From Gordonia sputi NBRC 100414 (lineage in GTDB: Bacteria; Actinomycetota; Actinomycetes; Mycobacteriales; Mycobacteriaceae): a stretch of DNA of 64,000 bases. Positions 1 to 8,491 of this stretch are shown piece by piece. The notes below the pieces were generated by a model. The model was not told where the DNA came from and did not search any database. It saw nothing but the letters and a program-made list of their open reading frames with translations. Each line of letters begins with the position of its first letter. Within the stretch, counting starts at the first letter, position 1. The translations under genes and the position numbers were made by a program. The stretch spans positions 1 to 64,000 of the forward strand of contig NZ_BAFC01000084.1 in NCBI RefSeq assembly GCF_000248055.1, read 5' to 3'.

Positions 1-222
1 GGGGACGCTCGACCAGCGGGTGGGCCTTTCGCTGATTGAGCTGGCCGCGAGCGGAGCGAGCTGCCGAGTCGAAATCACCTGCGGCACAGCTGGTCGGCGG
101 GTGGTCTCGACAAGCTCGACCAGCGAATAAGGCTCGACCAGCGGTTAGGGCTCGACCAGCGGTTAGGGCTCGACCAGCAGTTAGGGCTCGACCAGCGGGG
201 GACGCCCGACCAGCGGGCTGCC
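1..222. repeat. Intergenic repeat cluster at left edge
   Basis: No gene is recognisable here; the stretch lies beyond the 3' end of the MmpL gene that ends at 223. It holds a 50-bp element at 30-79 that recurs identically at 9835-9884, a CTCGACAAGCTCGACCAGCG copy around 106-125, and then an 18-bp tandem array with core GGCTCGACCAGCGGTTAG (131-148, 149-166, 167-184 with one change, then two degenerate copies to about 217). The same vocabulary recurs at 9722-10136 and, diverged, at 27067-27192. This is typical of REP-like intergenic repeats of Gordonia-type actinobacteria; any role in termination or nucleoid binding is inference. Confidence 0.85.
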
Positions 223-2463
223 TCAGCTCTGACCCGCCGGGACGGCCTCGCGCCGCTCGGCGGGTTCGTCGTCGATCGGGATGCGGCGGATCTCGGTGCC
301 CTCGATGTCGACGTTGGGCAGGATGCGGTTGAGCCAGCGGGGGATCTTCCAGGCCCAGTCGCCCATAATCGTGATCACCGCGGGCACGACGGCCATGCGG
401 ATGATGAAGGCGTCGAAGAAGACCGCGGCGGCCAGTGCGAAGCCCATCATCTTCGCGATCGTGTCGGGTGCGAGCATGAAGGCCGAGAACACCGAGATCA
501 TGATGACCGCAGCGGAGGCGACCACCCGCGCGCCGTGCTGGTAGCCGACGATCACCGAATCCTTCGCCGACAACCCGTGCACGTACTCCTCGCGCATTCG
601 GGTCACGAGAAAGACCTGGTAGTCCATCGCGAGCCCGAACACCACGCCGATCAGGAAGATCGGCAGGAACGAGATGATCGGCTTGGTGTGGTCGATCAGT
701 CCGAGGTGGCCCTCCTGGAAGATCCACACCGTCGCACCGAACGTCGCACACACCGAGAACAAGAAGCCGATGGTTGCCGTCAGCGGCACGAGCAGCGAAC
801 GGAACACGATGGTCAGGATGATGAAGGCGAGCCCGACCACCACGATGAGGAACGGCAGCAGTGCACTGCTGAGCTTGCTCGAGATATCCGACATGATGGC
901 CGTCTGGCCGCCGACGTTGACGGTCGCACCACCAGGTTTCGACGACCCGTAGTCACGTATCTGTTCCATCAACGTGTGCGTCTCGGGGCCCGAGGGCGAC
1001 TTCGCCGGGGTGACCGAGATCAGCGCGGCTGTCGCACCCTTCTGGGGGTTCTGTTTGTCCTGGCCATTGCCAACCCAGACGACCTGCTCTGGGTTGGCAA
1101 CATTCGGCAGCGTCTTCACCTGTGCGACAACCGCATTCGCTGCGGGAGCGATATCTCCACCCGACGCATCACTGACGACGACGAGTAGCGGGCCGTTCAC
1201 GCCTTCGCCGAAGCCGCGTTCGAGAAGCTTGGTTGCCGCGTACTCCTTGTCGCCGGTCGAGTCCATGCCGAGTTGCATGCTCGACATCGGGATCGCGGCG
1301 ATACCGAGCAGCACGAGGCCGACGAGTGCGACGGGCAGCGGGAATCGCGTGATGAAACGGGCGACGCGCAGGCCGTTGGACGGTTGCGAATCCGGTTCGT
1401 CGCCGTGACGCAGGCCGGGAATGCGTGGGCTGAACGCAAACCTGCCGAACGCGCCGAGCAGTGCGGGGATCAGCGTGATGGCGCCGAGCACGGCGACAAC
1501 GACGGCCAATCCCGCCGAGATACCCATCTGTGTGATGAACGGGATGCCGACGACGCTCAGCGCACACACGGCGACCACGACCGTCAGGCCCGCGAACACC
1601 ACGGCAGAGCCCGCGGTTCCCACGGCTCTACCCGTGGCGGCCTCGCGCGACCCGCCGAGATTCAGTTCCGATCGATATCTGGACACGATGAACAGCGCGT
1701 AGTCGATGGAGACCGCGATCCCGAGCATCGTGATGATCGTGGTCGCGCTCTGCTGGACGTCGAAGATCTTGGCGCTCAACGTGACGAGCAGCATGGTGAT
1801 GCCGACGCCGAAGATGCCGGTGATGATCGGGATGAACGCCGCAACGATGGACGCGAACGCGATGATCATGACGATGAACGCGATCACGAATCCCAACAGC
1901 TCCGACACCCCACCCTGCTGAAAGACCTGCATCAGCGAGCCGGTGCCCTCGACCTGCAACCCGTTGCCGCGGAACTCGGACAGCAGATCCTCGAACTGCG
2001 TCATGTCGTCGTTGGTCAGTTCGTTGGCCCGGATGTCCTGCTTGATCTGGATCAGCCCGACCTTGCCGTTGTCGCCGAGGACCTTGGGTGCGATCGCGGG
2101 ATTAGCCTTGGCCGCGGTCACCGGATTGACGACAGTCTGCGGCTCGATGACCTTGGGTAGCGTCCGAGCCTTGGCGACGAGCGCGTCGATCTGGCCCATA
2201 TGGTTCTCGAGACCGTCGTCGGCTTCGACGAGAATGCTGGTCGACGACTTCAACAGCTGATCGTTCGCCGCGGGGAAGTCTTGCTTCATCACCGACATCG
2301 CACGATCGGAGTCGGTGCCGGGGAGCTCGAAATTGGTGGCGAAAGTCGGTTTCAACGTACCGACGAGTGCACCGAGAATGACCAATACGACGATCCACGC
2401 GGCGATCACGATCCACTTGTGGCGAAACGCGGAACGTCCGAGCCTGTACAACCAGATAGCCAT
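223..2463 (-). CDS. MMPL/RND-family membrane transporter
   Basis: A 746-residue MmpL-family transporter of the RND superfamily, expected to use the proton gradient to export a lipid or other hydrophobic substrate across the inner membrane. After a short cytoplasmic start there is a first membrane helix (about residues 17-37), a large extracytoplasmic loop, then two MMPL bundles. Each carries the Asp-Tyr proton-relay pair: GIAVSIDYALFIVSRYR near residue 250 and VFGLAMDYQVFLVTRMRE near residue 610. I chose the ATG at 2463 (MAIWLYRLG) because it begins a typical MmpL N-terminus and has AAGGG just upstream; the frame stays open to 2601 but those residues look non-coding. No MmpS or lipid synthase adjoins it, so the substrate is unknown. 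Confidence 0.9.
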   Translation of the reverse strand: MAIWLYRLGRSAFRHKWIVIAAWIVVLVILGALVGTLKPTFATNFELPGTDSDRAMSVMKQDFPAANDQLLKSSTSILVEADDGLENHMGQIDALVAKARTLPKVIEPQTVVNPVTAAKANPAIAPKVLGDNGKVGLIQIKQDIRANELTNDDMTQFEDLLSEFRGNGLQVEGTGSLMQVFQQGGVSELLGFVIAFIVMIIAFASIVAAFIPIITGIFGVGITMLLVTLSAKIFDVQQSATTIITMLGIAVSIDYALFIVSRYRSELNLGGSREAATGRAVGTAGSAVVFAGLTVVVAVCALSVVGIPFITQMGISAGLAVVVAVLGAITLIPALLGAFGRFAFSPRIPGLRHGDEPDSQPSNGLRVARFITRFPLPVALVGLVLLGIAAIPMSSMQLGMDSTGDKEYAATKLLERGFGEGVNGPLLVVVSDASGGDIAPAANAVVAQVKTLPNVANPEQVVWVGNGQDKQNPQKGATAALISVTPAKSPSGPETHTLMEQIRDYGSSKPGGATVNVGGQTAIMSDISSKLSSALLPFLIVVVGLAFIILTIVFRSLLVPLTATIGFLFSVCATFGATVWIFQEGHLGLIDHTKPIISFLPIFLIGVVFGLAMDYQVFLVTRMREEYVHGLSAKDSVIVGYQHGARVVASAAVIMISVFSAFMLAPDTIAKMMGFALAAAVFFDAFIIRMAVVPAVITIMGDWAWKIPRWLNRILPNVDIEGTEIRRIPIDDEPAERREAVPAGQS

Positions 2464-2588
2464 GTGAACCCTTTGATCTCCCCGACTGGACGCACGCCAG
2501 AGTAACGAGAGTCGAGCACCGGTGTCGTGTGTGATTACGGTCATGGCCGCTCGAGGACCGCTGTGAGGCGGGTCATACGCTGTGGAGT

Positions 2589-3875
2589 ATGCCGTCATCA
2601 CTTTCCGGTCGTGCCCGTCAGAACGACATCTACACAGCGGGAATCCACGGGCGCACGCCCGTCGTGCCGACCGACTTCGACGAACTCGAACGCCGCGCGC
2701 GGGCGAAGATGTCGGATCGGGCCTGGGCCTACATCGCCGGCGGCGCAGGCGCGGGTCGGACTATGGCGGCGAACCGCAGGGCACTCGATCGACGCGCCAT
2801 CGTGCCGCGAGTGCTGCGCGACGTCTCCGAGCGGACCCTTCAGACTGAACTGTTCGGTGATCGACTGCCCGCACCGATCCTGTTCGCACCGGTCGGAGCG
2901 GGTGATCTCGTCGCGCGCGGGGCCGACAGGTTGATCGGCCACGCCGCTGCCGAACTGGGTGTGCCCTACATCTTCTCCAACCAGGGCGGGGTCGCGATGG
3001 AGGAGGTCGCCGCGGAGATGGACCGCGTACGGCCGGGCGCGCCGCGATGGTTTCAGCTCTACTGGTCGACCGACGACGACCTCGTCGACAGCCTGTTGCA
3101 GCGCGCCGAAAGCGTCGGAGCGTCGGCCGTCGCGGTAACCCTTGATACGACGATGCTCGGCTGGCGACCGCATGACCTCAATATCGGGTCGCTGCCGTTC
3201 GCGCGCGGGGAGGGTATTGCGCAGTACACCTCGGATTCCCGTTTCAACGAGATCGTCTCCGAGCGTGCGGTGCAGGGGAGCTCGGAGCGTCCCGAGATTT
3301 CACTCGGTGCGCTGCGCACGCTCGTCAATATCGCGCGGAATACGCCGGGATCGTTGCTACGCAACATCATTCGACCTGAGCCGCGCGTCGGCGTGCAGAC
3401 CTTCCTCGATATCTACTCGCGACCCTCGCTGAGTTGGACGCAGATCGAGGGTCTGCGCGAGCGGACGTCGCTGCCGATCGTCCTCAAGGGCGTACTGCAT
3501 CCCGACGACGCGCGGCGTGCCGTCGACACCGGCGTCGACGCCATCATCGTCTCCAACCACGGTGGCCGTCAGATCGATGGTTCTATCAGTTCTGTCGACG
3601 CTCTCGCCGCGATAGCGCCTGTCGTCGACGGTCGGATCAAGGTACTCGCCGACTCGGGGATCTATTCCGGCGCAGACGTTTTCAAGGTGTTGGCGCTCGG
3701 AGCCGACGCGGTGTGCATCGGGCGACCGCATATGTACGGCCTTGCCCTCGCCGGTTCCGACGGTGCTCGCGATGCCGTCGCGAACATCATCGCCGAACTT
3801 GACCTGACGCTCGGTCTCGCAGGACACACGAGCGTCGACGAACTCACGCCAGAGGCGTTGGCCACTGTCGCGTGA
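2589..3875 (+). CDS. FMN-dependent alpha-hydroxy acid oxidase, lactate 2-monooxygenase-like
   Basis: A 428-residue TIM-barrel flavoenzyme that oxidises an L-2-hydroxy acid such as lactate. The FMN-dependent alpha-hydroxy-acid family signature SNHGGRQ, holding the catalytic His and Arg, lies in IIVSNHGGRQIDG at about residues 320-332, and the FMN-contacting Lys is in IVLKGVLHPDD. The segment VTLDTTMLGWRPHDLN is characteristic of lactate 2-monooxygenases (lactate + O2 to acetate + CO2 + water) rather than quinone-linked LldD, but a glycolate or other hydroxyacid oxidase is possible. It is transcribed divergently from the MmpL gene across a 125-bp gap. Cytosolic; no signal peptide. Confidence 0.8.
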   Translation: MPSSLSGRARQNDIYTAGIHGRTPVVPTDFDELERRARAKMSDRAWAYIAGGAGAGRTMAANRRALDRRAIVPRVLRDVSERTLQTELFGDRLPAPILFAPVGAGDLVARGADRLIGHAAAELGVPYIFSNQGGVAMEEVAAEMDRVRPGAPRWFQLYWSTDDDLVDSLLQRAESVGASAVAVTLDTTMLGWRPHDLNIGSLPFARGEGIAQYTSDSRFNEIVSERAVQGSSERPEISLGALRTLVNIARNTPGSLLRNIIRPEPRVGVQTFLDIYSRPSLSWTQIEGLRERTSLPIVLKGVLHPDDARRAVDTGVDAIIVSNHGGRQIDGSISSVDALAAIAPVVDGRIKVLADSGIYSGADVFKVLALGADAVCIGRPHMYGLALAGSDGARDAVANIIAELDLTLGLAGHTSVDELTPEALATVA

Positions 3876-3890
3876 GCCTCGCAGCCCGTG

Positions 3891-4739
3891 TCAGACCAGT
3901 GGTCGGCCGGTGCGGATGCGGCGCCGTACGTCGGCCAGAAGAACGTTGAATGGGAACTGCTGCAACGGTTTCGGCAGGTGACGCACGACGCGTCGAACAA
4001 TAGCGTTGTGGACGTCGAAGACGGTCTGCTGCCGCGGGGTGAACTCGATGTCCATCTTGTCGCGGAAGTCCTCGGGCAGGAACCCGATGGTCATGATGTA
4101 CGACCACCAGCCGCCGAGTCGTGACACGATCGGGCCTGCGAACTCCATACGCGCGATCGCCAAGAGGTGTTCTCGGATCGGCGGGTCGATCACAAGCGTG
4201 GAAATGGTGTTCTGCCAATAGGTTTCGAAGTCTGCGCGCGTGGCGGGCCACATCTGAGGCGGAACCTGCAGGGTGGTACCCATGACCGCGCCCGCACGGT
4301 AGGTCTCCTCCGAGATGATCGACGGACCGCCGTAGATGTGTTGGACGTCTTCCCAACCCTTGTACAAACACGCGGCGACCCAGAGTTGCAGGGCCGGGTC
4401 GAACGCGTTGTAGGCGACCGGACTGTCAGCCGTGGAGTGGACCTTGGCGTGCGCCCGACCGACGGCCCGCCGGTACGCCTTACGGTCCGCAGGTGAACCC
4501 ATCGCGGCGACAGCGAGGTAGCTCAGCGTCGTCCTTGTGCGCTTGACCGGATGCTTGAACAGATTTCCAGAGTCGACGCGGCTCTCGTAGACGCCGTAGC
4601 CGACGGCGGGCATCGCGAGCTGCATGATCACGTTCGCCGGGCCCGCGAGTGCTGCGGCGCCGAGCATCGTGAGATCGGAGCTGTCGATCTCGTCGCGCGC
4701 AGTTGCTGGGTGGTCGGACTGCGTGTCGGGCACCGTCAT
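3891..4739 (-). CDS. Oxygenase MpaB family protein (DUF2236)
   Basis: A 282-residue protein of the MpaB/rubber-oxygenase catalytic-domain family (formerly DUF2236), haem-associated proteins with a conserved helical fold. Recognised from the run LFKHPVKRTRTTLSYLAVAAMGS followed by HAKVHS and YNAFDPALQLWVAACLYKG, the usual R-x-x-x-T and H-x-x-V landmarks of the family (approximately residues 60-130). Family members include latex-clearing protein and fungal mycophenolate oxygenase, but most actinobacterial copies have no known substrate. It is divergent from the TetR gene at 4805 with only 65 bp between them, so that TetR protein is a plausible regulator. Convergent with the upstream flavoenzyme (15 bp apart). 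Confidence 0.8.
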   Translation of the reverse strand: MTVPDTQSDHPATARDEIDSSDLTMLGAAALAGPANVIMQLAMPAVGYGVYESRVDSGNLFKHPVKRTRTTLSYLAVAAMGSPADRKAYRRAVGRAHAKVHSTADSPVAYNAFDPALQLWVAACLYKGWEDVQHIYGGPSIISEETYRAGAVMGTTLQVPPQMWPATRADFETYWQNTISTLVIDPPIREHLLAIARMEFAGPIVSRLGGWWSYIMTIGFLPEDFRDKMDIEFTPRQQTVFDVHNAIVRRVVRHLPKPLQQFPFNVLLADVRRRIRTGRPLV

Positions 4740-4804
4740 CGCGCGGCTCCTATCTGGTAACGGCTGTTGCCTGATTCAACGCCGGTGGTGCGGCAGATGT
4801 CAAG

Positions 4805-5437
4805 ATGGTCTACGTGAGCGAAGAACTGCGCACCTACAGCGGGGTGAAGGGGGATGAGCGCGTCGCGCGTCGACGCACCGCCCTCATGGATGCCGCGCTC
4901 GAGTTGCTCGGTGGACAGCCGCCGCAGTCGGTGACGGTTCGTGGGGTGTGCGGCGCGGCGTCGCTCAATCCGCGCTACTTCTACGAGAGCTTCGAGACGG
5001 TAGACGCGCTGGTCGCAGCCACCTACGACCGCGTGATCGACGAGATCTCACACGACGCGCTCGCGGCCTTCGCCACCGGCGACGACGTCGGCGACAAGGT
5101 GCATGCCGCTGTCGCGACGATCGTCTCGATCATCGACTCCGACCGTCGCAAAGGGCGACTGTTGTTCTCGCCGATACTGACCAGTCCGGTCCTTGCCGAG
5201 AAGCGACGTGATTCGACGGCCGTCTTCGCGGCCATCACGCTCAGCACCGCGTCCGCTGCACTGCACACCGCTCCCAGCCCTCAGGCCGTAGGGGCTGCTC
5301 AATTCCAGGTCGGGGGACTCGCGCGCCTACTGTCGGCGTGGCTCGACGACGAGGTGCCGCTGGGTCGAGACGAGGTCGTCGACCTCAGCGTCGCATTGAT
5401 GATGTCGCTGGTGCCTGCGGTGACGCAGAGGGGATAG
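4805..5437 (+). CDS. TetR-family transcriptional regulator
   Basis: A 210-residue TetR/AcrR-type repressor. The N-terminal DNA-binding domain runs from about residue 18 (ERVARRRTALMDAALELL) through the recognition helix in CGAASLNPRYFYESFETVDALVAATYDRV (about residues 48-76); the remainder is the variable ligand-binding domain. ATG at 4805 is used here; a GTG nine bases later (VSEELRTYS) would also fit. It lies head to head with the MpaB-family gene and five bases upstream of a second TetR gene on the same strand, so the two regulators are probably cotranscribed. Ligand unknown. Confidence 0.85.
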   Translation: MVYVSEELRTYSGVKGDERVARRRTALMDAALELLGGQPPQSVTVRGVCGAASLNPRYFYESFETVDALVAATYDRVIDEISHDALAAFATGDDVGDKVHAAVATIVSIIDSDRRKGRLLFSPILTSPVLAEKRRDSTAVFAAITLSTASAALHTAPSPQAVGAAQFQVGGLARLLSAWLDDEVPLGRDEVVDLSVALMMSLVPAVTQRG

Positions 5438-5441
5438 GGAT

Positions 5442-6092
5442 ATGTTGGATGCCATGAGTAGCGGCGTCGAGGATGCGGAAGTGGAGGAGCAGACCGGGCG
5501 TTGGCGCGATTTCGGCGAGCCCGAGTTGCCCGTTCCGCTCGCAGCTGCACTCGGGGCTTTCGCCGAGCATGGCTACCACGGCACGTCCGTGCGTGAGATT
5601 GCAGCGCGGGCCAACCTGTCCGTTCCGGGGCTCTACCACCACTATCCGTCGAAGCAGTCGCTACTCCAGGGTCTGCTCGACAGGACGATGATGGATCTGC
5701 TCGCGCGGTCGGAGCAGGCTGTTGCCGAGGCCGGGCCCGAACCGGTCGACCAATTCGACGCAGTGGTCGAGTCGTTGCTGCGCTTTCATATGTACCGGCG
5801 TGAGCAGGCGTTCGTCGGTTCGACCGAGATTCGCAGTCTCGACAGTTCGTACAAGCAGACCTACATCGGCCTGCGCGACCGTCAGCAGCGGATGGTCGAC
5901 GAGATCGTGTTCGCCGGGGTCGAAGCGGGCGACTTCCGCACGAGTTATCCGAAAGATGCGGCGCGCGCGGTCACCACGATGTGCGTCGGCGTCTCGACCT
6001 GGTTCAAGCTCGACGGGGAACTGGGCCCGGACGAGCTGATCGCACGCAATCTGGACTTGTCGAGGGCGACCGTCGGATACGTTGAGCGCTGA
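5442..6092 (+). CDS. TetR-family transcriptional regulator
   Basis: A 216-residue TetR regulator. The HTH is clear: LAAALGAFAEHGYHGTSVREIAARANLSVPGLYHHYPSKQSLLQGLLD (about residues 30-78), with the usual G-[LV]-Y-[HY]-[HY]-[FY] element. The C-terminal part is helical and resembles TetR proteins linked to acyl-CoA metabolism, which fits the acyl-CoA dehydrogenase that follows at 6230. ATG at 5442 has an AGGGGAT ribosome-binding region; ATG at 5454 (MSSGVEDAE) is an alternative. The imperfect palindrome at 6150-6169, between this gene and the dehydrogenase, is a candidate operator. Confidence 0.85.
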   Translation: MLDAMSSGVEDAEVEEQTGRWRDFGEPELPVPLAAALGAFAEHGYHGTSVREIAARANLSVPGLYHHYPSKQSLLQGLLDRTMMDLLARSEQAVAEAGPEPVDQFDAVVESLLRFHMYRREQAFVGSTEIRSLDSSYKQTYIGLRDRQQRMVDEIVFAGVEAGDFRTSYPKDAARAVTTMCVGVSTWFKLDGELGPDELIARNLDLSRATVGYVER

Positions 6093-6149
6093 AGCGCTTC
6101 GCGGCTCGATGGGTTGACCTGAGTCGACGGTCTCTGGCAGTCTTGGGCA

Positions 6150-6169
6150 CCGAACGAGCGCTCGGTCGG
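6150..6169. promoter_or_regulatory. Candidate TetR operator (near-perfect 20-bp palindrome)
   Basis: Two 10-bp arms, CCGAACGAGC and GCTCGGTCGG, are reverse complements except for one pair (6154/6165). It sits 60 bp upstream of the acyl-CoA dehydrogenase start and downstream of the TetR gene that ends at 6092, the usual place and size for a TetR-family operator. Function is inferred from position and symmetry only. Confidence 0.35.
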
Positions 6170-6229
6170 AGAGGTCGGGCGTGGCGTTCGAGCGTCGAAC
6201 CTGCGTGGCACCCCGAGGATGGAGACCTG

Positions 6230-7453
6230 ATGGCAGTGGAACTGGGCTATTCGCCCGAGGTTGACGATCTGGTGAAGAGGACGACCGCATTCATCCACGA
6301 GGTCGTCCTGCCGATCGAGAATGCGAACGATGGCGACATCACCGCGGCGGGCGGCGACGATCTGCGACGTGATCTCAATCGCCAGGCCAAGGAGTTGGGC
6401 ATCTTCGCGCCGCACGCTCCCGTCGAGCTGGGCGGTCACGGACTCTCGATGTCGGATCGGGTGCCGGTCTTCGAGGCGGGTGGATACTCGACATTCGGGC
6501 CCGCCGCGCTGCACATCGGAGCCCCCGACGAGGGCAATGTACACATGCTCGCCCACATCGCAGACGACGAGCAGAAGCTCAAATACCTAGCGCCACTTGC
6601 CAATGGCGACGTGCGTTCAGCGTTCGCGATGACCGAGCCCGCGCCGGGAGCCGGGTCGGATCCCAACCAACTCCGCACGGAGGCGACCAAGGTCGACGGT
6701 GGGTGGAAGATCAACGGCGAGAAGCGATTCATCACCGGAGCCGAGGGCGCAGGCTTCTACATCATCATGGCGCGCACCGCGGGGGCGCCCGGCGACCGTG
6801 GCGGGGCAACGATGTTCCTCGCGCCCGGTGACACGCCAGGCATCGAGGTCACGCGCCACATCCACACCACCGATCGCGCGATGATCGGCGGCCACTGCGA
6901 AGTGCGCTTCACCGATGTCTTCGTTCCAGACGCCGACGTGCTCGGTGAGGTCGACCAGGGGTATCGCTACGCCCAGGTGCGGCTCGGTCCGGCGCGCATG
7001 ACGCACGTCATGCGCTGGCTCGGCGTCGCTGTGCGCTGTCACGAGGTGGCCGTCGACTACGTCGCACACCGCAACGGATTCGGCGGAACACTCGGCGATC
7101 TCGGCATGATCCAACAGATGGTGGCCGACAACGAGATCGACCTCGCGGCGTCGCGTGCCCTGTTGGTCAAGGCGTGCTATGAACTCGATCAGGGGCGTCA
7201 CGCGTCGTCGGAAACCTCGATCGCCAAGACCTTTGCCGCAGAGGCGTATTCGCGAATCGTCGACCGATCGATCCAGATGTGCGGTGGACTCGGCGTCTCC
7301 GACGATCTGCCGCTCGCACGCCTTCAGCGTGAACTGCGTCCCTTCCGCATCTACGACGGTCCATCCGAGGTGCATCGCTGGGCCCTTGCGCGCAGGGCCG
7401 TCGGGCGTGCACGCAAGAGTCGCACATCGACCCAGCAGGGAGAGAACGCATGA
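6230..7453 (+). CDS. Acyl-CoA dehydrogenase
   Basis: A 407-residue FAD-dependent acyl-CoA dehydrogenase introducing the alpha-beta double bond of an acyl-CoA thioester. Visible are the N-terminal helical domain, the mid beta-domain with the flavin/substrate segment AFAMTEPAPGAGSDPNQLRT followed by WKINGEKRFITGA, and the C-terminal helical domain ending with QMCGGLGVSDDLPLARLQRELRPFRIYDGPSEVHRWALARR, where the nucleotide-binding GG and the Y-D-G-P-[ST]-E motif are intact. ATG at 6230 was chosen because GGAG precedes it by about six bases and it begins the fold; the frame is open upstream to 6143. Its stop overlaps the next start (ATGA), so it is translationally coupled to the APH-type kinase, a pairing common in actinobacteria (ACAD10/11-like). 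Confidence 0.92.
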   Translation: MAVELGYSPEVDDLVKRTTAFIHEVVLPIENANDGDITAAGGDDLRRDLNRQAKELGIFAPHAPVELGGHGLSMSDRVPVFEAGGYSTFGPAALHIGAPDEGNVHMLAHIADDEQKLKYLAPLANGDVRSAFAMTEPAPGAGSDPNQLRTEATKVDGGWKINGEKRFITGAEGAGFYIIMARTAGAPGDRGGATMFLAPGDTPGIEVTRHIHTTDRAMIGGHCEVRFTDVFVPDADVLGEVDQGYRYAQVRLGPARMTHVMRWLGVAVRCHEVAVDYVAHRNGFGGTLGDLGMIQQMVADNEIDLAASRALLVKACYELDQGRHASSETSIAKTFAAEAYSRIVDRSIQMCGGLGVSDDLPLARLQRELRPFRIYDGPSEVHRWALARRAVGRARKSRTSTQQGENA

Positions 7454-8463
7454 GCACCGCAGAGCTGGTACTCGAACCTCAAGCGCTGCAACGATTTCTG
7501 GTTGACAACGGGGTCGACGTCGCGGGACCGCTCAACGTTGAGTTGATCAGCGGCGGAAAGTCGAATCTCACGTTCATGGTCTCCGACGGCGTGCACCGCT
7601 GGGTTGCGCGCAGGCCTCCGACCGGCGGCCTCACACCCTCGGCGCACGACATGGGTCGGGAATGGGCTGTCACGTCGGCGCTTTCGCGTACCGACGTCCC
7701 GGTTGCCACGCCGGTCGCCTTCGATACCGACGGTTCGGTGCTCGGCGCGCCGTGCACCGTCGTCGAATTCGTCGATGGGACGGTGATCCGGACCGGCGAC
7801 GACCTCTCGGCACTTTCCGACGACGAGGTGGCACGCAATGCAGAGGGGTTGATCTCGACCCTTGCCGCGCTGCACGCCGTCGACTTCGAGGCGGTCGGGC
7901 TCGGGGAGTTCGGTAGGCCAACGGGTTTCGCGGGTCGGCAGGTGAAGCTGTGGGCCAGGCAATGGTCGCACGTCCGGGGCAGGGATCTACCCGACGTCGA
8001 TCGGCTCGTCGACGCGCTCGGTGAACGGGTACCGGAGCAGGCGCGCGCGACCGTCGTGCATGGCGACTACCGTGTCGACAACACGATTCTCGCGTCGAAT
8101 GACCCGGGAACTGTTGCCGCAGTGGTCGATTGGGAGATGTCGACACTCGGCGATCCGATCACCGACGTGGCCCTCATGTGCGTCTACCGCGCACCCGTCT
8201 TCGATCGGGTTCTGGGCTTCGACGGCGCGTGGACCAGTGACCGCTACCCGTCGGCCGACGAGATGGCCCAGCGCTACGCGACGTTGACCGGCAACGACCT
8301 CGGCGACTGGCCGTTCTACCTCGGGCTGGCCAACCTCAAGCTGGGTGTGATCGCGGAGGGCATCAGCCATCGCGCACGTGCCGGCGCGGCGTCAGAAGGC
8401 GCCGAGCACGCCGCCGAGGCGACGGGCGAATTCATCGCCGCGGGGCTGGCCGCGCTGGGCTAG
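7450..8463 (+). CDS. APH-type phosphotransferase family protein (ACAD10/11-like kinase)
   Basis: A 337-residue protein of the aminoglycoside-phosphotransferase/choline-kinase fold. The catalytic loop HGDYRVDN (about residues 205-212) and the metal-binding DWE in AAVVDWEMSTLGDPITDVALM (about 226-246) are intact, as is the N-terminal nucleotide-binding segment SGGKSNLTFMV. The start overlaps the acyl-CoA dehydrogenase stop by four bases. In eukaryotes ACAD10/ACAD11 fuse the same kinase to an acyl-CoA dehydrogenase, to phosphorylate and eliminate the hydroxyl of 4-hydroxyacyl-CoAs; the coupled bacterial pair suggests a similar job here, which is inference. Not an antibiotic-resistance gene on present evidence. 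Confidence 0.85.
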   Translation: MSTAELVLEPQALQRFLVDNGVDVAGPLNVELISGGKSNLTFMVSDGVHRWVARRPPTGGLTPSAHDMGREWAVTSALSRTDVPVATPVAFDTDGSVLGAPCTVVEFVDGTVIRTGDDLSALSDDEVARNAEGLISTLAALHAVDFEAVGLGEFGRPTGFAGRQVKLWARQWSHVRGRDLPDVDRLVDALGERVPEQARATVVHGDYRVDNTILASNDPGTVAAVVDWEMSTLGDPITDVALMCVYRAPVFDRVLGFDGAWTSDRYPSADEMAQRYATLTGNDLGDWPFYLGLANLKLGVIAEGISHRARAGAASEGAEHAAEATGEFIAAGLAALG

Positions 8464-8491
8464 CGTCGCGCGGGACTTTGCGCCCAAGCGT

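Noticed and set aside
7450..8463. Aminoglycoside resistance phosphotransferase
   Set aside because: The fold is shared, but coupling to an acyl-CoA dehydrogenase and the ACAD10/11-like layout favour a catabolic kinase.
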